From the NCBI GenBank assembly GCA_049790315.1, contig JBAQYV010000200.1, forward strand, positions 1 to 64,000: DNA of 64,000 bases, written 5' to 3'. This stretch comes from DASPOJ01 sp049790315. GTDB taxonomy: Bacteria > Acidobacteriota > Terriglobia > Acidiferrales > UBA7541. The position numbers were made by a program, and so were the translations under genes. Below, piece after piece: positions 7,053-14,571 of the stretch. Positions within the stretch are counted from its first letter, which is position 1, and each line of letters begins with the position of its first letter. The notes beneath the pieces were generated by a model, which was given only the letters and a program-made list of their open reading frames with translations, had not been told where the DNA came from and made no database searches.

Positions 7053-9491
7053 GTGCTCGAAGGACTGGCGAAGGATTTTCGCTACGCGACGCGGATGTTG
7101 CTGAAGAAGCCTGGGTTCACGATCGTGGCGATCGTGACGCTGGGGATCGGCATCGGCGCGTCCACCGCGATGTTCAGCGTGATCGATAACGTTCTGCTGA
7201 ATCCATTTCCCTACAAGCACGGCAACGATATCGTCTCGTTCGGAATTCATGACACAAGCGACACTCACGTCAACGACGGCCGCCGTTATTTCCAGGGCCC
7301 CGAATTCATCGACTACGCGCAGCAAACTAGCTCGTTCCAGGAAGAGATTGGCGGAGCGAATGAAGATGTCCTCTACACTTCGGCGCAAGGGACGCAGCAA
7401 TTCGACGGCGGTGTGGTGACGCCTAACACCTTCGATTTTCTCGGCGTGCCGGCGATGATCGGCCGCGTGCCCACGCCGGATGACGTGAAGCCGGGCGCCA
7501 CTCCGGTTTTCGCGATGAGTTACAAAATGTGGGTGAAGTATTTCGGTCAGGATCCATCGATCGTCGGCCACAGTTTCGTGCTGAACGAAGTTCCGACGAC
7601 GTTGGTAGGAATTATGCCGCCGCGCTTCACGAAGTTGGGTTCGGATTTGTGGCGACCGGTGGCGATGGATCGCGCCGATCCGGAACTCGCGAATCTCTAT
7701 TTCAACTTTCAGGGGCTTCTGAAACCGGGCGTCGCGCCGCAGCAAGCGGAGGCGGAGCTGAATGGAATCGCGCATCGCCTATCGCAGGTCTATCCGAAGA
7801 ATTATCCCAAGCAATTCAGTATCCTCATCATTCCCCTGGCGGACAGCGTGGTCGGAGATTTTCGCGGCACGCTGTTTGCGCTGGCTGCGGCCGTGGGCCT
7901 CTTGTTGCTGATCGCGTGCAGCAACGTGGCGAACATGTTGCTTGCGCAAGCCACGGCGCGCGAAAAAGAAATCGCGATCCGCGCCGCGATGGGCGCCGGT
8001 CGATGGAGAATTATTCGTCAACTGCTGATCGAAAGTTTCTTGCTCGCACTGGGCGGCGCGGTCGTAGGGTGCCTGTTCGCGTATGGCGGGATCAAAGGAA
8101 TCGTCAGGGCGATTCCCGACGGCGCGATTCCTCACGAAAGCGTGATCGGCCTGAATTTGCCGGTGCTGTTTTTCACGCTCGGCGTGGCGGTGGCCACCGC
8201 GATGCTGTTTGGGCTGGTGCCCGCGCTGCAGGCGGCGAAACGGGATATCGTCGACCCGCTGAAAGATTCAGGCAGGGGAGTGAGCGGCGGATTCCGTCGC
8301 GGCAAATTGCGCAGCGCGCTTGTGGTGGTTGAGGTCGCGCTGTCGCTGGTATTGATGGCCGGCGCGGGCGTGATGATGCATACGTTCGTGAAGCTGGCGG
8401 ACGCGGACCTCGGCTTCGATCCGAACAATATTCTGGTGGTGCGGCTGCCGTTTCCGAAGGGCCGGTACACGACGGCCGCCGAGAAGCAGCAATTTTTCAC
8501 CGCGTTGTTGGCGCGGCTGTACGCCTTGCCGGGCGTGGTGGCGGCCACCGAAACCAGCACTTTGCCGCCGTACGGCGGCATTGGAACCACGATCGATGTT
8601 CCGGGAAAGGTTCATACCGACGATTGGCGCGCGATATTTCAGTTGTGCAGCGAGGGATATTTTCCGACTTTAGGATTGAAACTGATGCGAGGGCGATTGT
8701 TTTCAACCGTGGACGTGAGCGACGCGCGCAAAGTGGCTGTGGTGAATCAAACGTTGGTAACGAAGTATTTTGGCCAGGACGATCCCATTGGCCGCGAAAT
8801 CAAAATCGATGAGCTGGGCACGCTGAAGCCGGATCCCGTTGTGGATCCTACGTTCGAGATTGTCGGTGTGACCGCGGACGAAAAAAATTCCGGGATACAG
8901 AATCCTATCAGGCCCGAGATTTTCATTCCGTACACGGTGACGGGCGCGTACGAGCGCGGAATTCTGGTGAGGACATCGCGCGATCCGATGCTGCTGCTGA
9001 ATCCGGTGCGCGATCAAATTTGGGCGGTGGATCGCAGTGTGGCGCTTACACTGACGGGGAGTCTGACGGATTATCTGAAGCAATTTTCATATTCGGGGCC
9101 GCGGTTCACGCTGACATTGCTGGGAATTTTCGCGGGCGTCGGCCTTTTGCTGGTGGCGCTGGGTGTTTACAGCGTGACGGCGTACACGGTTTCGCGGCAG
9201 ACACATGAGATTGGAATTCGCATGGCGCTGGGGGCAGGGCAGGCGGATGTGCTGCGCATGGTCATGTGGATGGGGTTGCAGTTGGTGGCGCTTGGCGTGA
9301 TCGTGGGATTGATGGCGAGCTGGGGAGCGACGCGCGCGATCGCGAGTCAATTGTGGGGAGTTTCGGTGCACGATCCGTTGACGTTGGGTGGAGTGTCGGC
9401 GGTGCTGATTCTGGTGGGATGCGCGGCGTGTTATTTCCCGGCGCGCCGAGCCACGCGCGTGGATCCGATGGTGGCGCTGCGTTACGAGTAG
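7053..9491 (+). CDS. ADOP-type ABC transporter permease (two MacB_PCD/FtsX blocks)
   Basis: The 812-residue membrane protein has the two-block layout of the acidobacterial duplicated orphan permeases. An N-terminal TM (after KDFRYATRMLLKKPGF) is followed by a periplasmic MacB-like core domain (about 50-250). A three-TM FtsX block follows (about 280-400, ALAAAVGLLLLIACSNVANMLLAQATAREKE). Then come a further TM near RRGKLRSALVVVEVALSLVLMAGAG (about 415-440), a second periplasmic domain and a C-terminal FtsX block with HEIGIRMALGAGQADVLRMV, ending in RATRVDPMVALRYE. It starts at GTG with AGGAG 7 nt upstream. No ATPase gene is adjacent, as usual for this family. The substrate is unknown; efflux or envelope-stress mechanotransmission is inferred from MacB. 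Confidence 0.92.
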   Translation: MLEGLAKDFRYATRMLLKKPGFTIVAIVTLGIGIGASTAMFSVIDNVLLNPFPYKHGNDIVSFGIHDTSDTHVNDGRRYFQGPEFIDYAQQTSSFQEEIGGANEDVLYTSAQGTQQFDGGVVTPNTFDFLGVPAMIGRVPTPDDVKPGATPVFAMSYKMWVKYFGQDPSIVGHSFVLNEVPTTLVGIMPPRFTKLGSDLWRPVAMDRADPELANLYFNFQGLLKPGVAPQQAEAELNGIAHRLSQVYPKNYPKQFSILIIPLADSVVGDFRGTLFALAAAVGLLLLIACSNVANMLLAQATAREKEIAIRAAMGAGRWRIIRQLLIESFLLALGGAVVGCLFAYGGIKGIVRAIPDGAIPHESVIGLNLPVLFFTLGVAVATAMLFGLVPALQAAKRDIVDPLKDSGRGVSGGFRRGKLRSALVVVEVALSLVLMAGAGVMMHTFVKLADADLGFDPNNILVVRLPFPKGRYTTAAEKQQFFTALLARLYALPGVVAATETSTLPPYGGIGTTIDVPGKVHTDDWRAIFQLCSEGYFPTLGLKLMRGRLFSTVDVSDARKVAVVNQTLVTKYFGQDDPIGREIKIDELGTLKPDPVVDPTFEIVGVTADEKNSGIQNPIRPEIFIPYTVTGAYERGILVRTSRDPMLLLNPVRDQIWAVDRSVALTLTGSLTDYLKQFSYSGPRFTLTLLGIFAGVGLLLVALGVYSVTAYTVSRQTHEIGIRMALGAGQADVLRMVMWMGLQLVALGVIVGLMASWGATRAIASQLWGVSVHDPLTLGGVSAVLILVGCAACYFPARRATRVDPMVALRYE

Positions 9492-9592
9492 CGGAAGCGT
9501 TGCGTCTCGCGCGGCGAGGAATTTGCACACCCATTCGGTCACGAATGGTCCATCAATCGGCATCTAAAGGGCGGAGGCGCGAAGGAACGCCT

Positions 9593-10012
9593 ATGACGCC
9601 ATCAGGTACATCTCCCGACCGGGACTCGAGGGTGCGATTCCCGACGCTCGGAATGCTTTGGATACTTTACGGATTGCTTCGGCTGATTTCGGCGATCGGA
9701 TTATTCGTGTTCACAAGTCAAGCGACGTTGATGTTTGGCGCGCTGCTGAATCGCGTGGCGAATCCATTTGCATTGATGGATTATTTTCACTTTTTGTATC
9801 TTTGCGCGATCGCGCTTGCGGTGGTTTGCGGCGGTATCGGAATCATCGCCGGATTGGCGCTGATGAATGGACAACGATCGTCGCGCACACTTGGTTTGAT
9901 TGCGGGATTCTTGTCGCTGTGCAATTTGCCGCTGGGCACGACACTGGGAATTTACACGCTCATCGTTTTGATTCCCATGAGGACGAACGAATTGCGAGGG
10001 GCACAGCCATGA
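9593..10012 (+). CDS. small four-helix membrane protein, unknown function
   Basis: A 139-residue protein with no family I recognise. After a polar N terminus (about 25 residues) there are about four hydrophobic segments: TLGMLWILYGLLRLISAIGLFVF, a second around FHFLYLCAIALAVVCGGIGII, then LGLIAGFLSLCNLPLG and IYTLIVLIPM. The frame continues upstream into the permease gene, but that part is a shadow. The ATG at 9593 is chosen because AAGGA precedes it by about 8 nt and the protein-like sequence begins there. Its stop overlaps the start of the next small gene (ATGA at 10009-10012), so the two are translationally coupled. Confidence 0.75.
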   Translation: MTPSGTSPDRDSRVRFPTLGMLWILYGLLRLISAIGLFVFTSQATLMFGALLNRVANPFALMDYFHFLYLCAIALAVVCGGIGIIAGLALMNGQRSSRTLGLIAGFLSLCNLPLGTTLGIYTLIVLIPMRTNELRGAQP

Positions 10013-10167
10013 TGTTGATGTTCATGCTGATAGTGGCTGTGATTATCGCGGCTGTGGCGGCGCTTCCGATTTGGCCGCACAGCAAGGGCTGGGGGTATTA
10101 TCCGATCGCGGGCGCGAGCGTCGTGATACTTGTCGTTCTGTTTTTTCTGCTGAGAGGACGTTTGTAA
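10009..10167 (+). CDS. DUF3309-like 52-residue membrane protein
   Basis: Very short (52 aa): one hydrophobic helix (MFMLIVAVIIAAVAALPIW), a conserved polar turn WPHSKGWGYYPIAG, and a second helix ending VVLFFLLRGRL. The 'LP-WPHS-GWGY-P-G' core is the signature of the DUF3309 family of tiny two-helix proteins whose function is unknown. The ATG overlaps the stop of the preceding membrane gene by 4 nt (ATGA), implying translational coupling. It is too short for many gene callers, but the motif makes it credible. Confidence 0.8.
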   Translation: MMLMFMLIVAVIIAAVAALPIWPHSKGWGYYPIAGASVVILVVLFFLLRGRL

Positions 10168-10204
10168 AGCATATCGAGCTATTTGCGTAACCGTGGCGGA
10201 AAAT

Positions 10205-10281
10205 TGGGGTGAGCGATGGGATTTGAACCCACGACCCTCGGTGCCACAGACCGATGCTCTACCGGCTGAGCTACGCTCACC
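10205..10281 (-). tRNA. tRNA-His (GTG anticodon)
   Basis: Read on the minus strand: an eight-pair acceptor with the extra 5' G (G-1) diagnostic of tRNA-His, pairing with discriminator C73. The D stem is GCTC/GAGC, the anticodon stem TCGGT/ACCGA encloses loop CTGTGGC (anticodon GTG), and the T arm is GTGGG TTCAAAT CCCAT. The 3' CCA is encoded (10205-10207). The gene stands alone. Confidence 0.97.
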
Positions 10282-10298
10282 GCAGGTTGATTTGAAGC

Positions 10299-10327
10299 AG
10301 TTTAAGCTAGTTGTGGTTTCGCGTCAA
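10299..10327 (-). promoter_or_regulatory. sigma70-type promoter of tRNA-His
   Basis: On the minus strand, TTGACG (10322-10327) and TAAACT (10299-10304) are separated by exactly 17 nt. The -10 box lies 18 nt before the tRNA 5' end, which fits a very short 5' leader. Confidence 0.65.
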
Positions 10328-10481
10328 AGTGGGCGAATAGGCGGCAATTGTCCGAAATTTGGGCCAGCCTAGCCAGGCGCGGAAGATTTTCGACGACGCC
10401 GGCAAAATGGGTGGAGAATTGTAGGCATCAGGCAAATCGTTCAATCACTGGCCTTGTTGGGTTTTTATCTGGAGGAACGGA

Positions 10482-10679
10482 ATGGCGAAGAAGAGCAAGC
10501 TCACGCAGGCTGCGGTAACCCTTGGCACTGTGATGGGGAAAGCTGACCGCTCGGCTCACAAGGTTGCAAGGGCAGGCGCTGTTGCGAAAGAGGAGCTGGA
10601 GGCGATCTCGAAACAGGTCGATAGTCTTAAGAAGCAATTGCAGAAGACTACGAAACGTTTGAAAAATGCACTGAGTTAG
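10482..10679 (+). CDS. small Lys-rich coiled-coil protein, unknown
   Basis: 65 residues with a strong GGAGGA ribosome site 6 nt before the ATG. The N-terminal half is basic and Ala/Thr-rich (MAKKSKLTQAAVTLG), and the C-terminal half is heptad-like (EELEAISKQVDSLKKQLQKTTKRL), predicting a helical coiled coil. The net charge is strongly positive. I recognise no family. A nucleoid or RNA-binding role is possible from the composition but unproven. It sits alone between tRNA-His and the MerR/TPR gene. Confidence 0.75.
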   Translation: MAKKSKLTQAAVTLGTVMGKADRSAHKVARAGAVAKEELEAISKQVDSLKKQLQKTTKRLKNALS

Positions 10680-10825
10680 CCGAACTGTTTCTCAAATTGG
10701 CTTCCCCATCCCCGAGAAATACCGGAAGTCGGCGTTGGCATCCCTCCGCATCAAAACGAGCGTTAAATTTGTGAGTGACGAGCAGCGTTATTGTCATCGA
10801 GATCCGCGACCCGGCGCTTGATAGG

Positions 10826-11773
10826 TTAGCGGACGCGGCGGAAGGGCGTGAGATTATCGGAACCGGACCCGGGTGGGCGCTGCGCAGTCAGGCGCGTGCG
10901 TGCGAAGTCAGCCCACGGGCCATTCGGATCGTAGCGCAGATAAAACGAGAGGTGGCGCGTGGATTCGTGTTTGCGGCCAACCTTTTCGTACGCGAGCGCG
11001 AGATTTAAATGCGCGTCGGCCATTTGCGGCGCGAGCTCGACGGCCTCGCGCAAGTGCATGATGGCTAATTGCGTATCGCCATCGTGTTCGAGCACGCAGC
11101 CGAGATTGAATTGAGCAAGGGCGTTGCGCGGCTCAAGCGTGACGGCGTTGGTGAATTCCTTGCGCGCTTCGGCCATGCGTTCGAGCTGATAGAGCGTAGT
11201 GCCGTAATTGATGTGCGCCTCAACCCACTCCGGCGCCATGGCCACGGCTTTAGCATAGGCGTCGCCAGCTTGCGGCAACGTGTCTTGCGAGGCGTCGCAC
11301 TGCATGCCGATTTCAAACCAATATTCAGCTGTGTAGGACGCCATGGCGCGCACATTGTCCGTGCGCTCACCCATACGCGTGGAATCGGCGCGGCGAGCCT
11401 GGGCCGCAGCGTCAAAATCGAAAACGTATTGGCCGGTGAGCGGCTCGAATGGCTGGCTGGAAGGCTCCGCGGCGTGTACCACGACTTCGGTGCCATTGCT
11501 CGATAGGCGCAGGGAAGCGAGAGCCGGCGCGGGACTGCCAGAAGTTTGCCCGAAAGCCATGAGCGCGCGCTGCAATCGGCGCACGGGCACGCGATGCTCG
11601 GCCATTTTGCGGATTGCTTCGAGCGCGACGAGATCGCTAAAACTGTAGAACTTTGTTCCCCAGCGCGCGCGCGGGGAGACCAGGCGTAAGCGCGCCCAAT
11701 AGCCAAGCTTCGCGCGGCCGATACCGAGCATGCGCTCAACCTGACTCTCTGTGAATTGCTGGATCATTTTCAT
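10826..11773 (-). CDS. MerR-type HTH domain fused to TPR repeats
   Basis: 315 residues. The N-terminal ~75 residues are a MerR-like winged helix: QQFTESQVERMLGIG (first helices), YWARLRLVSPR, KFYSFSDLVALEAIRK and VPVRRLQRAL. A variable linker follows, then three to four tetratricopeptide repeats from about residue 165 to 295 (for example AEYWFEIGMQCD, WVEAHINYGTTLYQLERMAEA, ALAQFNLGCVLEHDGDTQLA, ADAHLNLALAYEKVGRKHES). The reading frame runs further upstream, but homology-like sequence begins at the ATG at 11773, leaving a 216-nt divergent promoter space to the histidine kinase. Probably a DNA-binding regulator with a protein-protein interface; it lacks the metal-binding Cys of classical MerR. 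Confidence 0.85.
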   Translation of the reverse strand: MKMIQQFTESQVERMLGIGRAKLGYWARLRLVSPRARWGTKFYSFSDLVALEAIRKMAEHRVPVRRLQRALMAFGQTSGSPAPALASLRLSSNGTEVVVHAAEPSSQPFEPLTGQYVFDFDAAAQARRADSTRMGERTDNVRAMASYTAEYWFEIGMQCDASQDTLPQAGDAYAKAVAMAPEWVEAHINYGTTLYQLERMAEARKEFTNAVTLEPRNALAQFNLGCVLEHDGDTQLAIMHLREAVELAPQMADAHLNLALAYEKVGRKHESTRHLSFYLRYDPNGPWADFARTRLTAQRPPGSGSDNLTPFRRVR

Positions 11774-11989
11774 CGCGAGCTGCAAGCACAGCCCGCACCC
11801 GGATAGGTCAATTTTTTGGCGCGCTGAGCGCCAACTACAAGTGCCCTCGGCCCCCACCAGCCAAGAGCTCCCGGTTGCCGATTGTATCGCAGGTTTCGGC
11901 ATTGCCGGGAAGGAACTCGGAAGGGCGGCAGTGGAAAACCTTTCGAATACTCCTGTTAGAGTTAACCGAGGGCGACGCGAATCCCACTC

Positions 11990-13660
11990 ATGCAAGCTCA
12001 TGCAGCAGAACGGCGTTATCTCGAGCGCCAGATTGCCTACGCGCGGCCCATCTTCCTCGTATTGGGGTCTGTGGAACTGCTGGTGCAGCCGGCGGCGCAA
12101 CGCGGTCAGCACGCGCTCGAGTTTTTGTGCGCGTATCTGGCGGCTTCGCTCGCGATTGTGGCGGTGGATGTGGTGCGCGGGGCGAATCCGTGGCAATGGC
12201 CGCTGCCAATCGACATTGCGGCGCTGGCGGTTTTCCTGGTACTGAGTTCTTCGGTAGTGGCATTCTGGTTTCCATTTCTCTTCGTCGCCCTGGCAGCGGG
12301 AATTCGATGGGGAATGCGCCCGTCGATCGTGCTTGTGGCAGCGGCTTCCGTGGCGCTGTTGGGACGCACGGTATGGGCGGGTCCTTTCTGGGGGCACGCG
12401 GCGGCGCCTTGGATCGCGCTGACGGTGGGAACGTTCGTGGCTGGCATGGGCATGGCGTTTTTGGGCGATCGCAATCGAGGGCACGTTGCCGAACACGAGT
12501 TTCTGACACGGCTCGCGTCGCATTTGCACGTGGAGCGCGGAGTTGCGGAATCGCTGCGGCGCGTGCTCGACGAGCTTGCGCGGACGTTTGAGTGCGCGTC
12601 GGCCTTTCTGGTTTTTCGCGACGCGGAGATCGAGCGCATATTTCTGTGGGCCGTGCATGTCGGCGAGCAGGGAAGGATTGCTCCCGCGAGTCTGCCTTTA
12701 CATCGCGGCGAGGGATTTCTACTCGATGCGCCGGACGCAAGCCTCGCATGGACATCACTCGACGGGGCAGGCGGAGGCTTTGGTTGGGATCGCCGTACGG
12801 GACATCGTCTGGCGGAGCTGCCGCGTGTGCCGGCGCCTGTGGTGAAGGAGCTGGGCGCTCGAAATTTTCTAAGCGTGACGTTTGATTTCAACGGCGTGCC
12901 CGCGGGCCGGATGTTTCTTGCGAACGCGCGCCGGCGGATCGTGCCGGCGGATCTACGGTCGCTTGAGCGCATCGTGCGCCATATCGCGCCGCCACTTGAG
13001 AATTTGTTTCTGCTGCGACATATGCGCGCCCGAGCCATCGAAGCCGAGCGCAGCCGGATTTCGCGCGATTTGCACGACGGGATTCTGCAGACGCTGTTGA
13101 GCGTGGACATTCAACTGAACGTGATTCGCAAGAAGCTGCCGTCGGCACCTGAGCAAGTTGGCGAGCCGCTGGAATCGCTACAACTCACGGTGCGAAGCGA
13201 AACCGCCGAACTGCGTCAGTTGGTCACGGATATGCGGCCGCTGGGCGTGCAGAGCGCCGATTTGGTAGATCTGATGCGGGGCTTCGCCGAGCGCTTTCGG
13301 AATGAGTCGGGAATGGGACTCGACCTGCTGATCGATGCCGTGGAGCTTCAGGTGCCGGACCGGATTTGCCGGGAGTTGTTCCAAATATACCGGGAGTCGT
13401 TATATAACGTGAAAAAACATGCACAAGCCACACACGTGGTCGTTAAACTATGGCAAAATGACAACCGTGTTGTACTCGTTGTGGACGACAACGGCGAAGG
13501 ATTCAGTTTTGCAGGCCGGTTTACGGGAGACGAGCTCGATCGATTAAGGCTCGGTCCCATTTCCATAAAAGAAAGGTCGCGAAGCGTGGGTGGAATCCTG
13601 ACCGTGGAATCGACGCCCGGCCATGGTTCCCGGTTGACCGTAGAGGTCCCGCTAGGCTGA
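11990..13660 (+). CDS. NarL-type sensor histidine kinase with MASE-like membrane and GAF domains
   Basis: 556 residues. About five hydrophobic segments span residues 25-155 and form an N-terminal membrane sensor. A GAF-like domain covers about 170-325. HisKA_3 follows with the phospho-acceptor in SRISRDLHDGILQTL (His362). The C-terminal HATPase_c has VKKHAQATHVVVKL, VVDDNGEGFSF (G1) and ESTPGHGSRLTVEVPL (G2 end). The dimerisation/phosphotransfer type pairs with LuxR/NarL response regulators, and one starts 1 nt after the stop, so this is an operon pair. The signal is unknown; a redox or gas ligand for GAF is possible but not shown. Confidence 0.93.
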   Translation: MQAHAAERRYLERQIAYARPIFLVLGSVELLVQPAAQRGQHALEFLCAYLAASLAIVAVDVVRGANPWQWPLPIDIAALAVFLVLSSSVVAFWFPFLFVALAAGIRWGMRPSIVLVAAASVALLGRTVWAGPFWGHAAAPWIALTVGTFVAGMGMAFLGDRNRGHVAEHEFLTRLASHLHVERGVAESLRRVLDELARTFECASAFLVFRDAEIERIFLWAVHVGEQGRIAPASLPLHRGEGFLLDAPDASLAWTSLDGAGGGFGWDRRTGHRLAELPRVPAPVVKELGARNFLSVTFDFNGVPAGRMFLANARRRIVPADLRSLERIVRHIAPPLENLFLLRHMRARAIEAERSRISRDLHDGILQTLLSVDIQLNVIRKKLPSAPEQVGEPLESLQLTVRSETAELRQLVTDMRPLGVQSADLVDLMRGFAERFRNESGMGLDLLIDAVELQVPDRICRELFQIYRESLYNVKKHAQATHVVVKLWQNDNRVVLVVDDNGEGFSFAGRFTGDELDRLRLGPISIKERSRSVGGILTVESTPGHGSRLTVEVPLG

Positions 13661-13661
13661 T

Positions 13662-14327
13662 ATGGCGAAAAATAAGCCAGAAATTCGCATACTGGTGGCT
13701 GATGACCACCTGATCTTCCGCGAAGGTTTGCGCAAGCTGTTGGACAGCGAGGAAGGTCTGACCATTGTGGGCGAGGCAGCCAATGGAAACGATTGCGTGA
13801 AACTGATCGCCAAGCTAAAGCCCGATATCCTGCTGCTCGATCTGCGCATGCCGGACAAAGATGGTCTGGCCGTGCTCGAAGAAGTGAATTTCGATTCGTT
13901 GCCGACGCGCGTGATCGTGCTGACGGCGGCTGAGGACGACCGTGATGTTGTGCGCGCGATGCGGCTGGGCGCGCGCGGGATCGTGCTGAAGCAATCGGCT
14001 TCCGATCTACTGGTGAAGAGCATTTACAAAGTTTTCGGCGGCGAAATCTGGCTCGACAATCACATGACGGCCGAGGTGATGAAGGCATTTACGAAATCGG
14101 CCGATAGCGGACCGCGCCGCGAAAAGCCGTTGCTGAGCGATCGCGAAAAAGAGATCGTACAGCTTGTGGCACAGGGCTATCGCAATAAAGAAATTGGCGA
14201 AAAACTTTTCATCAGCGAACAGACCGTGAAGAATCATCTGCACAATATTTTCGACAAGCTCGGTGTTTCCGACCGGCTTGAGCTCGCTCTCTACGCGATT
14301 CATCACCGCCTGATCGACCAGACGTAA
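13662..14327 (+). CDS. NarL/FixJ-family response regulator
   Basis: 221 residues: receiver domain (1-125) with acidic pocket VADDH, phospho-acceptor Asp60 in DILLLDLRMPDKDG, the Thr switch in VLTAAED and Lys in IVLKQSA. It is followed by a LuxR-type HTH (about 155-215, LSDREKEIVQLVAQGYRNKEI and EQTVKNHLHNIFDKLGV). The ATG is one base downstream of the kinase stop, so the two are translated together. It is expected to be phosphorylated by that kinase and to control transcription. Targets are unknown; the divergent MerR/TPR gene is a candidate. Confidence 0.96.
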   Translation: MAKNKPEIRILVADDHLIFREGLRKLLDSEEGLTIVGEAANGNDCVKLIAKLKPDILLLDLRMPDKDGLAVLEEVNFDSLPTRVIVLTAAEDDRDVVRAMRLGARGIVLKQSASDLLVKSIYKVFGGEIWLDNHMTAEVMKAFTKSADSGPRREKPLLSDREKEIVQLVAQGYRNKEIGEKLFISEQTVKNHLHNIFDKLGVSDRLELALYAIHHRLIDQT

Positions 14328-14505
14328 GACGCGTCTGACTGGCCGTCCTCTTCGCAGACGGATCGCAATTCCGCAACCTTATTTTTGGGGCGGTCTTCAA
14401 CTGGAGCCCCAGCCTATGAGCCTTACCCGTCCTATGTTGATTTCGAGCACACCTGGACCGGAACCCCGCCAAGAACCGGTTGCCGACGGCCTATACTGAT
14501 TTCAC

Positions 14506-14543
14506 CGCGTAAACGCGGCTATCCGCGCGGAAGACGCGTTTTT
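14506..14543 (+). terminator. nested hairpin with T-run before the glycosyltransferase operon
   Basis: Outer stem CGCGT (14506-14510) with ACGCG (14534-14538); inner stem CGCGG (14514-14518) with CCGCG (14523-14527) around a CTAT loop; then five T residues (14539-14543). This looks like an intrinsic terminator. It either ends the kinase/regulator transcript or acts as a leader attenuator for the downstream operon, because a TATACT box lies just upstream at 14492-14497. Confidence 0.45.
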
Positions 14544-14571
14544 GTACGGCGGGACACGCCCGACGCAAGCC

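Noticed and set aside
11774..12658. Upstream extension of the MerR/TPR frame
   Set aside because: The extension is low-complexity Arg/His/Pro sequence lying under the kinase gene; the conserved HTH begins at the ATG at 11773.
14415..14484. Short 23-codon frame starting ATGAGCCTTACC
   Set aside because: No ribosome site, no conserved features and too short to support.
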